From the NCBI RefSeq assembly GCF_039532215.1, contig NZ_BAAARN010000004.1:284261-348260 (forward strand): 64,000 bases of DNA. Direction: 5' to 3'. The stretch comes from Pedococcus aerophilus. Lineage in GTDB: Bacteria; Actinomycetota; Actinomycetes; Actinomycetales; Dermatophilaceae. The first letter of the stretch is position 1. The number at the start of each line of letters is the position of its first letter. The translations under genes were made by a program, and so were the position numbers. Below, in pieces: positions 29,283-38,061 of this stretch. Under the pieces are notes generated by a model. It saw only the letters and a list, made by a program, of their open reading frames with translations, was not told where the DNA came from and did not search any database.

Positions 29283-30143
29283 ACTGTCGAGAGTCGCCAC
29301 GGGGCGGTCCGGGTCGCTGACCCAGTCGCTCCACGAGCCCACGTACAACGTCGCGTCGATGCCGGCCTCGTGCAGGGCCAACAGCTCGTGAGCTGCCGTC
29401 ACCCCGGACCCGCAGTAGACACCGACCGGCGGGCCATCAGCCTGGATCCCCAACGAGGAGAACCGGTTCCGCAGCTCGTCTGCAGGGAGCAGCCGTCCGT
29501 CGGCGCCGGCGTTGTCCGTGGTGGGCGCGTTGACCGCACCGGGGACGTGTCCGGCCACGGGGTCGATCGGCTCGGTGGAGCCGGAGAACCGTTCGGCGGC
29601 TCGGGCGTCGACGAGGACGCCGTCGCGCGCCACCTCGGCCGCCGAGGCCGCGTCCAGGACGGGCAGCGATCCCGCCCGCACGGTGACGTCGCCGGTGGCG
29701 GTCGCGGGCACGTCGGTCGTCGTCGCGCCACCCGCCGCCGTCCACGCCGTCAACCCTCCGTCGAGGACGCGGACGTCCTCCACGCCGGCCCAGCGCAGCA
29801 CCCACCAGGCCCGGGCCGCGGCGAAGCCCGGTCCCTGGTCGTAGACCACCACCCGACCGCCGGCCCGCACGCCGGACCGGCGCAGCGCGGTCTCGAGGAC
29901 GGCGGGGTCCGGCAGGGGGTGCCGACCACCGCGGCCGTCGACAGCGACCGGGCCGGCGAGCTCGGTGTCGAGGTCGACCCACGTCGCGCCAGGCAGGTGC
30001 GCCGCTGCATACCTCTCCCTGCCCACCGGACCCGGCGCACCAGTGAGGACCCACTGGACGTCCATCAGCACGGGTGGGGTGGGGGAGGCGAGCTCGGCTC
30101 GCAGGTCGGCGGCGCTGACCAGGGCACTGACGAGGGCATGCAT
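29274..30143 (-). CDS. sseA: Rhodanese-type sulfurtransferase
   Basis: A 289-residue two-domain rhodanese. The first, inactive domain has DVQWVLTG and HLPGATWVDLDTELAG; the second has HVPGAVNAPTT and the active loop YCGSGVTAAH, in which Cys takes the sulfur. CGSGVTA with the length fits thiosulfate or 3-mercaptopyruvate sulfurtransferase. I start at ATG 30143, since the frame up to 30200 crosses the divergent dusB promoter. Substrate choice is not decided by the sequence. Confidence 0.88.
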   Translation of the reverse strand: MHALVSALVSAADLRAELASPTPPVLMDVQWVLTGAPGPVGRERYAAAHLPGATWVDLDTELAGPVAVDGRGGRHPLPDPAVLETALRRSGVRAGGRVVVYDQGPGFAAARAWWVLRWAGVEDVRVLDGGLTAWTAAGGATTTDVPATATGDVTVRAGSLPVLDAASAAEVARDGVLVDARAAERFSGSTEPIDPVAGHVPGAVNAPTTDNAGADGRLLPADELRNRFSSLGIQADGPPVGVYCGSGVTAAHELLALHEAGIDATLYVGSWSDWVSDPDRPVATLDSSM

Positions 30144-30181
30144 TCGGCCAGTCAAGCAGCAGATGGGACACTGGTGTCGCC

Positions 30182-31402
30182 ATGACGACCGCCACCGCAC
30201 CCCAGACCAGCGTCCCGTCGCCCGTCCTGCCCCCGCTGCAGATCGGCCGCCACACCATCGAGTCGCCCGTCGTCCTCGCCCCCATGGCGGGGATCACCAA
30301 CCGTGCCTTCCGGAAGCTGTGCCGCGAGTACGGGCGGGACGGCCTCGAGGCCGGTGGCGCCAGCGGGGCGACCTCGCTGTACGTCAGCGAGATGATCACC
30401 TCGCGTGCCCTCGTCGAGCGGACGCCGGAGAGCATGCGCCTCATCGAGCACGACCCGGACGAGTCCCCGCGGTCGATCCAGCTCTACGGCGTGGACCCGG
30501 CCACCGTCGGCGCGGCCGTGCGGATGCTCGTCACCGAGGACCGGGCCGACCACATCGACCTCAACTTCGGCTGCCCCGTCCCCAAGGTGACCCGCAAGGG
30601 CGGGGGAGCGGCGCTGCCGTGGAAGAAGGACCTCTTCACCGCGATCGTCGCGACCGCGGTGCGTGAGGCGAGCCCGTATGACGTGCCGGTCACCGTGAAG
30701 ATGCGCAAGGGCATCGACGACGACCACCTGACCTACCTCGAGGCGGGCCTGACGGCCGAGCGTGCAGGTGTCGCAGCCGTTGCGCTGCACGGTCGTACGG
30801 CGTCGCAGGCGTACTCGGGCCAGGCCGACTGGAGCGCCATCGCCCGGCTCAAGGAGACGGTGAGGACCATCCCGGTCCTGGGCAACGGCGACATCTGGTC
30901 GGCGGAGGACGCACTCCGCATGGCGACCGAGACCGGCTGCGACGGGGTCGTGGTCGGGCGGGGCTGCCTGGGTCGGCCATGGCTGTTCACCGACCTCGCC
31001 GCAGCCTTCGCCGGGACGACCGCCCGCGCGGAGCCGACCCTCGGAGAGGTGACGGCCACGATGCGCCGGCACACCGAGTACCTCGTCGACTTCTACGGTG
31101 ACGAGTACAAGGCCTGCCGCGACATCCGCAAGCACATCGCCTGGTACCTCAAGGGATTCCCCGCCGGATCGACCGTGCGCCACTCGCTCGCGCTGGTCGA
31201 CTCGCTCGACGCCCTCGACACCCTGATCGCGACCATGGAGGCGGACGCCCCGTGGCCGGGGGAGGCAGCCGAGGGCCAGCGTGGTCGTGCTGGTTCGCCG
31301 CGTCACGTCGCACTGCCGGAGGGCTGGCTCGACTCCCGCGAGCTCAACGACGCCGCACGCGAAGCCGTCGCCCAGGCCGAGCTCTCCGTCTCCGGAGGCT
31401 AG
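30182..31402 (+). CDS. dusB: tRNA dihydrouridine synthase
   Basis: A 406-residue flavoprotein that reduces uridine to dihydrouridine in the D loop of tRNA. LAPMAGITNRAFRKLCREYG is the FMN entry, FGCPVPKVTRKGGGAAL holds the catalytic Cys, VKMRKGIDD and LHGRTASQAYSG the substrate residues, and NGDIWS and GRGCLGRPW the FMN phosphate site. C-terminal helices bind tRNA. It is divergent from the sulfurtransferase by 38 bp. Confidence 0.92.
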   Translation: MTTATAPQTSVPSPVLPPLQIGRHTIESPVVLAPMAGITNRAFRKLCREYGRDGLEAGGASGATSLYVSEMITSRALVERTPESMRLIEHDPDESPRSIQLYGVDPATVGAAVRMLVTEDRADHIDLNFGCPVPKVTRKGGGAALPWKKDLFTAIVATAVREASPYDVPVTVKMRKGIDDDHLTYLEAGLTAERAGVAAVALHGRTASQAYSGQADWSAIARLKETVRTIPVLGNGDIWSAEDALRMATETGCDGVVVGRGCLGRPWLFTDLAAAFAGTTARAEPTLGEVTATMRRHTEYLVDFYGDEYKACRDIRKHIAWYLKGFPAGSTVRHSLALVDSLDALDTLIATMEADAPWPGEAAEGQRGRAGSPRHVALPEGWLDSRELNDAAREAVAQAELSVSGG

Positions 31403-31437
31403 ACCCGGGCGACGGCACCGCTCGCCTGGCCCCGGCG

Positions 31438-31481
31438 TTCGATGCATACGCGCCGTGAGTTCGCGGCGCGTACACATCGAA
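31438..31481. terminator. 18-bp hairpin between dusB and the PfpI-type gene
   Basis: TTCGATGCATACGCGCCG (31438-31455) pairs with CGGCGCGTACACATCGAA (31464-31481) with two mismatches in the middle; 8-nt loop. It lies between two converging genes and resembles the hairpin at 29241-29282 in both arm length and sequence (ATGnnnACGCGCC core). Confidence 0.65.
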
Positions 31482-31493
31482 CCGAGGGAGGGG

Positions 31494-32066
31494 TCAGGCA
31501 GGGGTCGAGGACTCCTGCGCCGCAGCGCCGTGGGCGATCGACTCGAGCAGCTGGCTGTTGAACGCCGGCAGGTCGTCGGGGTTGCGGCTGGTGATGAGGT
31601 TGCCGTCGACGACGACCTCCTTGTCGACCCAGGTGGCGCCGGCGTTGCGCAGGTCGGTCTGCAGGCTCGGCCACGACGTCAGGGTGCGGCCCTTGAGGAC
31701 GTCGGCCTCGATGAGGGTCCACGGGGCGTGGCAGATCGCGGCGACCGGCTTGCCGGAGGCGACGAAGTCACGGACGAAGCCGACGGCGTCGTCGTCGGTG
31801 CGCAGGGCGTCGGGGTTGGCGACACCGCCGGGCAGGACGAGGGCGTCGTAGTCGTCCACGGAGGCGGACTTCACGGTCTTGTCGACGGGGCGCGTCTCGG
31901 CCTTGTCGAGGTGGTCGAACGTCTGCACCTCGCCCTCCTCGGGCGACAGCAGCACCGGGGTGGCCCCGGCGTCGGTGACGGCCTGCCACGGGTCGGTCAG
32001 CTCGACGCGCTCGATGCCCTCGGCGGCGACGAGGAAGGCGATGGTCTTTCCACTCAGATGGCTCAT
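31494..32066 (-). CDS. DJ-1/PfpI family protein (type 1 glutamine amidotransferase-like)
   Basis: A 190-residue cytoplasmic protein. AAICHAPWTLIEA is the nucleophile elbow, in which Cys is followed by His as in PfpI and YhbO; DALVLPGGVANPD and the glutamate of LSPEEGEV are other active-site positions. Proteins of this group act on glyoxal-type damage or as general stress proteins; which one applies here is not clear. It ends facing dusB across a hairpin. Confidence 0.88.
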   Translation of the reverse strand: MSHLSGKTIAFLVAAEGIERVELTDPWQAVTDAGATPVLLSPEEGEVQTFDHLDKAETRPVDKTVKSASVDDYDALVLPGGVANPDALRTDDDAVGFVRDFVASGKPVAAICHAPWTLIEADVLKGRTLTSWPSLQTDLRNAGATWVDKEVVVDGNLITSRNPDDLPAFNSQLLESIAHGAAAQESSTPA

Positions 32067-32200
32067 ACCTACAGCCTGCGACGCCCCGCTTGGGCTCGCA
32101 ATCTGCAGGGACGCGCTCCTCCTGTGGCGAAGGCCACCGTTTGGGATCTTCCCGGCGGGGAACAGCAGTCGCCGTCAGACCGCCGTGGCAGGCTGACTGC

Positions 32201-32926
32201 ATGATCGGGACACCGGGCGGGACCCTGGAGCGGCCGGCGACGTTCTTCTCCGGACCCGAGGAGTTCGGGCGGTGGCTCGCCGCCCACCACGAGACCGAGA
32301 CCGAGCTCTGGATGGGCCTGCGCAAGAAGCATGTGCCCGACCGCGGCCTGACCTGGGAGGCGGCGGTCGTCGAGGCACTGTGCTGGGGGTGGATCGACTC
32401 GGTCGCCCAGCGCATCGACGAGGACACCGTCCGGCAGAGGTGGACCCCGCGCAAGGCGCAGAGCACCTGGAGCAGCATCAACATCGCCAGCGTCGAGCGC
32501 CTCAAGGCCGAGGGGCGGATGAAGCCGTCGGGCCTGGCCGCCTACGAGCGCCGGTCCCCTGAGCGGTCCGGGATCTACGCCTACGAGACGCGTGACCGTG
32601 AGCTCCCCGAGGCGTATGCAGCCCGGCTGGCTGCCGACCCGCGCGCCACCGCGTTCTGGGAGGAGGCGACCCCGTCGTACCGCAGGACCGCGGTCAACTG
32701 GGTGCTGACCGCCAAGCAGGAGGCCATGCGCGAGAAGCGGCTGGCCCAGCTGCTCGACGACTGCGCGCACGGCCGACTCATCCCGTCGCAGCGCTACGGC
32801 CAGGCTCCACGATGGCAGGAGCGCGCGGCCGAGGCAGCCGCCCGAGCGGGCGCGACCAGGCCGACCGGCGCGGCCGGGTCCGCTGCCGACGACACTGCCT
32901 CCGCCGGAGCGGGTGACGACGCCTAG
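32201..32926 (+). CDS. YdeI/OmpD-associated family protein
   Basis: A 241-residue protein. It has the YdeI family core: FFSGPEEFGRWLAAHHETETELWMG, then VEALCWGWIDSVAQRIDEDT, RWTPRKAQSTWSSIN and RRTAVNWVLTAKQEAMREKR. The last 40 residues are Ala/Gly-rich. The family includes YdeI, linked in E. coli to resistance to cationic peptides, but its biochemistry is unknown. Its stop codon is part of the -10 hexamer of dgt. Confidence 0.8.
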   Translation: MIGTPGGTLERPATFFSGPEEFGRWLAAHHETETELWMGLRKKHVPDRGLTWEAAVVEALCWGWIDSVAQRIDEDTVRQRWTPRKAQSTWSSINIASVERLKAEGRMKPSGLAAYERRSPERSGIYAYETRDRELPEAYAARLAADPRATAFWEEATPSYRRTAVNWVLTAKQEAMREKRLAQLLDDCAHGRLIPSQRYGQAPRWQERAAEAAARAGATRPTGAAGSAADDTASAGAGDDA

Positions 32927-32929
32927 AGT
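32924..32929 (+). promoter_or_regulatory. dgt -10 hexamer TAGAGT, overlapping the upstream stop codon
   Basis: TAGAGT includes the TAG stop of the YdeI-like gene (32924-32926) and ends 7 nt before the GTG at 32937. dgt can therefore be transcribed alone as a leaderless message. Confidence 0.5.
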
Positions 32930-32936
32930 TCCCCGC

Positions 32937-34175
32937 GTGGGGTACACCGAGGTCGACCGGGAGCGTTGGGTCCGCGAGGACCCGGTCCTCAAGCGCGCCG
33001 ACCGCGACGACTTCGCCCGCGACCGTGCGCGCCTGGTCCACTCGGCATCCCTGCGGCGGCTCTCGGCCAAGACCCAGGTGGTGCAGCCCGGTGACGACGA
33101 CTTCGTCCGGAACCGGCTGACGCACTCGCTCGAGGTGGCCCAGATCGGCCGTGAGTTCGGGGCAGCACTGGGGTGCAGCGCAGATGTCGTCGACACCGCC
33201 TGCCTGGCCCACGACCTCGGGCACCCGCCCTTCGGGCACAACGGCGAGCAGGCGCTCGATGCCGTGGCGGCGGACATCGGCGGCTTCGAGGGCAATGCCC
33301 AGACCCTCCGGCTCCTGTCGCGCCTCGAGCCCAAGCGCACCCACCCCGACGGTCGGCCCGCCGGGCTCAACCTGACTCGCGCCAGCCTCGACGCCGCGAC
33401 GAAGTACCCGTGGGCCCGTGGCGCAGCCCCGGCCGCCGTCGGTGCGACGCCGAAGTTCGGCGTCTACGAGGACGACCTCCCTGTCTTCGAGTGGTTCCGC
33501 GACGGACGTGAGCCGGGACGGCGGTGCCTCGAGGCAGATGTCATGGACTGGTCCGACGACGTGGCCTACTCCGTCCACGACGTCGAGGACGCGATCGCCT
33601 CCGGGAGGCTCGACGTCCGTCAGCTGCGTGACGGCGCTGACGTCGACAGCGTCCTCGCGGTCGCCACCGGCCTCTACGCCGCGGACCTGGGCACCGACGC
33701 CCTCGGTGCGGCGCTGGAACGCGTGCTCGCCAGCGGCGCCGTCCCGGCGGCATACGACGGGTCGCGGACCGACCGGGCAGCGTTGAAGGACATGACGTCC
33801 CGGCTCATCGGACGCTTCGTGCTCGCCGTGGAGGTGGCCACCCGCGAGCGGCACGGGACGGGCACGCTGACGCGGTATGCAGCCGACCTCGTCGTCCCGG
33901 ACGACACCCGCGCCGAGTGCGCAGTCCTCAAGGCCGTCGCCGCGCACTTCGTCATGCACGCCCAGGAACGCGTGACGGTCATGGCCGGTCAGCGCGAGGT
34001 CGTGCGGTCGCTCGTCGAGGCGTACCAGGCAGATCCGCCCGGTCGCCTCGACCCCGACCTCCTCGCCGACTGGAAGGCTGCCGACAGCGATGCGGCCGCG
34101 CTGCGGCTCATCGTCGACCAGGTCGCCTCGCTCACCGACGTCCGCGCCCTGGCCCTGCACCAGCGCTGGTGCTGA
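32937..34175 (+). CDS. dgt: Deoxyguanosinetriphosphate triphosphohydrolase-like protein
   Basis: A 412-residue HD-domain enzyme of the dGTPase family that cuts dNTPs to nucleoside and triphosphate. SASLRRLSAKTQVVQPGDDD is the start of the family, and RLTHSLEVAQIGRE, CLAHDLGHPPFGHNGE and DDVAYSVHDVED hold the metal-binding H...HD...D set. I start at GTG 32937, where the sequence MGYTEVDRERW begins; the GTG at 32913 would lie in the upstream gene. In the actinobacteria this gene is often near dnaG, as it is here (4 kb). Confidence 0.9.
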   Translation: MGYTEVDRERWVREDPVLKRADRDDFARDRARLVHSASLRRLSAKTQVVQPGDDDFVRNRLTHSLEVAQIGREFGAALGCSADVVDTACLAHDLGHPPFGHNGEQALDAVAADIGGFEGNAQTLRLLSRLEPKRTHPDGRPAGLNLTRASLDAATKYPWARGAAPAAVGATPKFGVYEDDLPVFEWFRDGREPGRRCLEADVMDWSDDVAYSVHDVEDAIASGRLDVRQLRDGADVDSVLAVATGLYAADLGTDALGAALERVLASGAVPAAYDGSRTDRAALKDMTSRLIGRFVLAVEVATRERHGTGTLTRYAADLVVPDDTRAECAVLKAVAAHFVMHAQERVTVMAGQREVVRSLVEAYQADPPGRLDPDLLADWKAADSDAAALRLIVDQVASLTDVRALALHQRWC

Positions 34176-34196
34176 CCCGGAACCTGAGGAACGAGA

Positions 34197-35234
34197 TCAG
34201 GCGGGGCTGAAGGCCCGCGCTTCGCCGACCACGCTGAGGCCGACGATCGACCCAGCGGCCGGCACGTCCGTCCCGTGGATGCGGGCGGTGACGACGGTGT
34301 GGTCGGCCTGCAGGCGCAGGGCGACGAGGGCGTCGTGGCCGAAGTACGTGGTGGACAGCACCTCGGCGCAGGGGCGGCCCTCGGCCACGGTCCCGAGCTG
34401 GATCTGCTCGGGACGCAGCAGCACGTCGACCGTGCCGGGAGGAGCCGGCTGGTGGACCGGGATGGTGCCGAGCGACGTGGCGACAGAGGTGCCCTCGGCC
34501 CGGCCGCGCAGGAACACCGCGTCGCCGAGGAAGGCCGCGGCGTGCCGGTCGGCGGGCGTCGCGTAGACCTCGGTGGGTGCCCCCACCTGGGCGAACCGAC
34601 CCTCGTGCATGATCGCGACCTCGTCGGCGAACGACAGCGCCTCGGACTGGTCGTGGGTGACGAGGATGACCGTGACGCCCTCGTGGGCCAGCGCATCGGC
34701 GACGGCCTGACGGGTCGAGGCGCGCAGTCCCGCGTCGAGCGAGGAGAACGGCTCGTCGAGCAGGACCACCGACGGGCGACGGGCGAGTGCCCGGGCCAGG
34801 GCGACGCGCTGCTGCTGCCCACCGCTCAGCTGGTCGGGCCGTCGGGACGCCAGGTCGGCGGACAGGCCGACGAGCTCGAGCAGCTCCGACACCCGGTGAC
34901 CGGCGCGGCGGGCGGCGCGGGGCAGGCCGTACGAGACGTTGTGCCCGACCGACAGGTGCGGGAAGAGGTTGCCCTCCTGCGGGACGTACCCGATGCCGCG
35001 GCGCTCGGGGGCGACCCAGGTGCCGGGGCCCACGACCGTCTGCTCACCGAGCTGGACGGTCCCGGCGTCAGGAGTCTGGAACCCCGCGACGACCCGCAGC
35101 AGGGTCGTCTTGCCGCACCCCGACGGGCCCAGGATCGCCGTCGTCGTCCCCGAGGGCACCACGAGGTCGATGCCGTGCAGCACCGGGCGCGGTCCGTAGG
35201 AGGCGTCGACACCGCTGACGCGCAAGGTGGTCAC
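34197..35234 (-). CDS. fbpC: Iron(III) ABC transporter ATP-binding protein
   Basis: A 345-residue ATPase of the FbpC/CysA-like group. Walker [14 protein letters not shown], signature [15 protein letters not shown], Walker [17 protein letters not shown], switch VTHDQSEAL. The last 100 residues are the TOBE regulatory domain ([11 protein letters not shown]). It overlaps the permease by 4 nt. With the DtxR-type box before the binding-protein gene this points to ferric iron. Confidence 0.88.
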   Translation of the reverse strand: MTTLRVSGVDASYGPRPVLHGIDLVVPSGTTTAILGPSGCGKTTLLRVVAGFQTPDAGTVQLGEQTVVGPGTWVAPERRGIGYVPQEGNLFPHLSVGHNVSYGLPRAARRAGHRVSELLELVGLSADLASRRPDQLSGGQQQRVALARALARRPSVVLLDEPFSSLDAGLRASTRQAVADALAHEGVTVILVTHDQSEALSFADEVAIMHEGRFAQVGAPTEVYATPADRHAAAFLGDAVFLRGRAEGTSVATSLGTIPVHQPAPPGTVDVLLRPEQIQLGTVAEGRPCAEVLSTTYFGHDALVALRLQADHTVVTARIHGTDVPAAGSIVGLSVVGEARAFSPA

Positions 35235-36811
35235 AGGGCAGGCTCCTCGTCGGGGGATCGAAGCAGCAGGTAGGTCAGGGGAGCGGACACGAGCATCATC
35301 GCGGCGGCATACGGAGCCGCGCCCGCGTAGTCGATGCTCTCACTGGCGCTCCAGAAGGCGGTGGCCAGTGTCTGCGTGCCGGTCGGGGCGAGCAGCAGCG
35401 TGGCGGTCAGCTCGGTCGAGACGGCGATGAACACCATCGCGAAGCCGGCCAGCGTCCCCGGCAGCGTCAGCGGCAGCAGCACCCGGACGAACGCGCGGAA
35501 AGGACTGTCGCCCAACGCCCGTGCCGCATCGGTGAGCTCCTCGGGCGCGTGCGCCATGGCCGCCCGGATGCTCACCATCGCGCGGGGGATGAAGAGGATC
35601 GCGTATGCCGCGACGAGGACGACGCTCGTCTGGTAGACCGCGTTCGCGTAGGTGACCGAGAGGGTGACCAGCGCCAGGGCGATGACGACCCCGGGAAGCG
35701 ACGACGCGACGTACGTGGCCCGCTCGACTAGAACCGAGAGCCAGCTGCGACGGCGGGCGATGAGCCAGGCGATGGGGAAGGCCGCCACGACGGTGATCAG
35801 GCCGGCACCCAGTCCGAGGCCCAGGGTGCTGCCGAGGGTCTGGAGCAGCTCGGGCACGTCAGGCTGGGCGTCGCCCGCCACGAACCAGTAGAGGAGGCTG
35901 CCGAGCGGCACCCCGAGGGACAGCACGGTCAGGAACGCCAGACCCAGCAGGGCCGGTGCGGTCCAGGCGCCGAGGTGGGCCGGCAGCGCGCGGCGGGCGG
36001 CCCCGCGACCGAAGCGGGAGTGGCGCATCGTCCCGCGCAGCAGCAGCTCCACGGTCAGCAGGCCGAGGCAGAGGGCGATGAGGACGAGGGCGAGCAGGCT
36101 GCCGGCGCTGTTGCTGAAGGCCACCTGGAACTGTTCGAGGATCGCCGTCGTGAACGTCGGGAAGCGCAGCATCGCCAGCACGCCGAACTCCGACAGAAGG
36201 TGCAGCGACACGAGCAGCATCCCGCCGAGCGCCGCCGGACGCAGCTGGGGGAGCACGGCTCGGAAGAAGGTCGGCCACGGTCCGAGGCCGAGGGAGCGGG
36301 AGGAGTCCTCCATGCTCTGGTCGAGCCCGCGCAGCACCGCGGCGACAGGGAGGAAGACGAAGGGGAAGTAGGACAGCGTGGTCACGAGGACCGCGCCGGC
36401 CAGTCCCTCGAGGTCGGGGCGCACCGTCGTCCACGCGTAGCTGTTGACGAAGGCCGGAACCGCGAGCGGCGCGACGAGCAGGACCCGCCAGAACCTCGCG
36501 CCGGGCAGCGACGTGCGCTCGACGAGCCACGCGGTGGCGATGCCGATGGCCGTCGTGAGAGCCACGGTGAGGACGACGAGCGACGCGGTGTTGCGCAGCA
36601 GCTCACCGACCCGGGGCCGCCACAGCAGGTCCCACGCGGCGCCCACCCCGGTGTCGAAGGCGGTGAAGCCGACGACGAGCAGGGGCAGCACGCACAGCGC
36701 CGCCACGGCGAGGCTCGCCGCGACGACTGCTGCCGGGGCGGAGGGAGACCCTCCGCGCCGCCTGGCCGGTGCCCTGTGGGGTGTGACCGGGGTGGGGACC
36801 TGCGTCGACAC
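35231..36811 (-). CDS. fbpB: Iron(III) ABC transporter permease (two-domain)
   Basis: A 526-residue permease with about twelve hydrophobic segments in two homologous halves. Each half has an EAA-type loop (EDSSRSLGLGPWPTFFRAVLP and ELTDAARALGDSPFRAFVRVLLP) that docks on the ATPase. This two-in-one form is typical of FbpB-type iron and thiamine transporters. It starts right after the binding-protein stop. Confidence 0.9.
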   Translation of the reverse strand: MSTQVPTPVTPHRAPARRRGGSPSAPAAVVAASLAVAALCVLPLLVVGFTAFDTGVGAAWDLLWRPRVGELLRNTASLVVLTVALTTAIGIATAWLVERTSLPGARFWRVLLVAPLAVPAFVNSYAWTTVRPDLEGLAGAVLVTTLSYFPFVFLPVAAVLRGLDQSMEDSSRSLGLGPWPTFFRAVLPQLRPAALGGMLLVSLHLLSEFGVLAMLRFPTFTTAILEQFQVAFSNSAGSLLALVLIALCLGLLTVELLLRGTMRHSRFGRGAARRALPAHLGAWTAPALLGLAFLTVLSLGVPLGSLLYWFVAGDAQPDVPELLQTLGSTLGLGLGAGLITVVAAFPIAWLIARRRSWLSVLVERATYVASSLPGVVIALALVTLSVTYANAVYQTSVVLVAAYAILFIPRAMVSIRAAMAHAPEELTDAARALGDSPFRAFVRVLLPLTLPGTLAGFAMVFIAVSTELTATLLLAPTGTQTLATAFWSASESIDYAGAAPYAAAMMLVSAPLTYLLLRSPDEEPAL

Positions 36812-37843
36812 CTAGAGGATGCCCGCTGCCGTCATGAGCTCGATGACCTTCGGGCCGTTGAGCGTGTAGGGGTCGACCTTGGGGGCCTGGAGCGTGTCGA
36901 GCGGCTCGAGCGCGGCGTCGGACGCGACACCCTTGCCCACGGCGTACTCCTTGGCGTCGCTGGTCGCGAGCATCTTCTGCCCCTCGGCGCTGGTGACGAA
37001 CGCGAGGAACTTCTGGGCGTTGGCCGCGTGCTTGCTCGACTTGAGCACCGCACCGCCGGAGACGCTGACGAACGCACCCGGGTCCTCGTTGCGGAAGTAG
37101 AGGAGCTTGGTGTTCCCGCTGCCGGCCTTGGTCAGGGCCTGGTCGCGGTACCAGTAGTAGTGGTACATGATCCCGACCGGGACCTGACCGGCGTTGACGG
37201 CCTTCATCACGGCGATGTTGTTCTGGTAGATCTTCGCGCCGTCCTTGAGGCCCTTGAGCCAGGCGGCGGTCTTCTCCTCGCCCTGAGTCGCGAGGATCGC
37301 GCTGACGATGGCCTGGAAGTCGGCGCCACCGGCAGCGGCGCCCCACCTGCCGGCCCACTTCGGGTCCTGCAGGTCCAGGATCGACTTCGGCAGCTCGGCC
37401 TCGCTGATCTTGGTGGGGTTGTAGACGAGCACGGTGGAGCGGGCGGCGATGCCGACCCACTCCTTGCTCGAGGGGGCGTACGCGTCGCCGACCTGGGCCA
37501 GCGTGCCCGCATCGACCGGGGCGAGCAGCTTGGCGTTCTGCACCGTCGTCATCGCGGGGGAGTTCTCGGTGAGGAAGACGTCGGCGGGCGACTTGGCACC
37601 CTCCTGGACGATCTGGGCGCCCATCGAGGAGTCGCTGCCGTAGCGGATCTGCACCTCGATGTCGGTGTCCTCCTGGAACTTCTTCGCCCAGGCCTCGGTG
37701 AGGTTCTCGTGCTGTGCGCTGTAGATCGTCAGCTTGTCGGGGTCGAGGTTCTTCCCGGCCTCGAGCGTGCCGTCGCCACAGGCGGTGAGGGCCAGGGTGG
37801 CGCTCGCCACGAGGGCGACCAGGGCGGTCCGTCGGCGGATCAC
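36812..37843 (-). CDS. fbpA: Iron(III)-binding lipoprotein of ABC transporter
   Basis: A 343-residue binding protein. The signal peptide ends in the lipobox LTACGDG. The mature part has LTIYSAQHENLTEAWAKKFQEDT at the start and YHYYWYRDQALTK, whose tyrosines are the usual iron ligands of FbpA-type transferrin-like proteins. TAGGAG precedes the GTG start. It is first in fbpA-fbpB-fbpC and lies 30 bp downstream of a DtxR/IdeR-type box. Confidence 0.88.
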   Translation of the reverse strand: MIRRRTALVALVASATLALTACGDGTLEAGKNLDPDKLTIYSAQHENLTEAWAKKFQEDTDIEVQIRYGSDSSMGAQIVQEGAKSPADVFLTENSPAMTTVQNAKLLAPVDAGTLAQVGDAYAPSSKEWVGIAARSTVLVYNPTKISEAELPKSILDLQDPKWAGRWGAAAGGADFQAIVSAILATQGEEKTAAWLKGLKDGAKIYQNNIAVMKAVNAGQVPVGIMYHYYWYRDQALTKAGSGNTKLLYFRNEDPGAFVSVSGGAVLKSSKHAANAQKFLAFVTSAEGQKMLATSDAKEYAVGKGVASDAALEPLDTLQAPKVDPYTLNGPKVIELMTAAGIL

Positions 37844-37872
37844 GGTGCGGTACTCCTACGAGGATGGGGTGC

Positions 37873-37891
37873 GAAGGCAAGGCTTACCTTA
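37873..37891. promoter_or_regulatory. DtxR/IdeR-type iron box before fbpA
   Basis: GAAGGCAAGGCTTACCTTA matches the 19-bp DtxR/IdeR consensus TTAGGTTAGGCTAACCTAA at about 13 positions, including both AGG and ACCT cores. Its place 30 bp upstream of fbpA fits repression by iron-loaded DtxR/IdeR. Confidence 0.7.
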
Positions 37892-37937
37892 CTGCTCGCC
37901 TCCGGCCCGCCGAAATCGCGGGTGGCCACCGCAGGAC

Positions 37938-37971
37938 GGGTATGGCGCGCAGCCACGTCCGCGCCATACCC
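37938..37971. repeat. GTATGGCGC hairpin in the fbpA-dnaG divergent region
   Basis: GGGTATGGCGC (37938-37948) and GCGCCATACCC (37961-37971) form a perfect 11-bp stem with a 12-nt loop. As it lies between two diverging genes it is not a terminator for either. It shares its core with hairpins at 3825, 42533 and 55849. Confidence 0.6.
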
Positions 37972-38061
37972 CAACCGTCGTCCCTGGTTGGATGCGCCTG
38001 TGGGTGGTGCCCACCGGGGGAGGGGGCACCACCTAGACTCGGCGGCGACAAGGAGGGCCAG

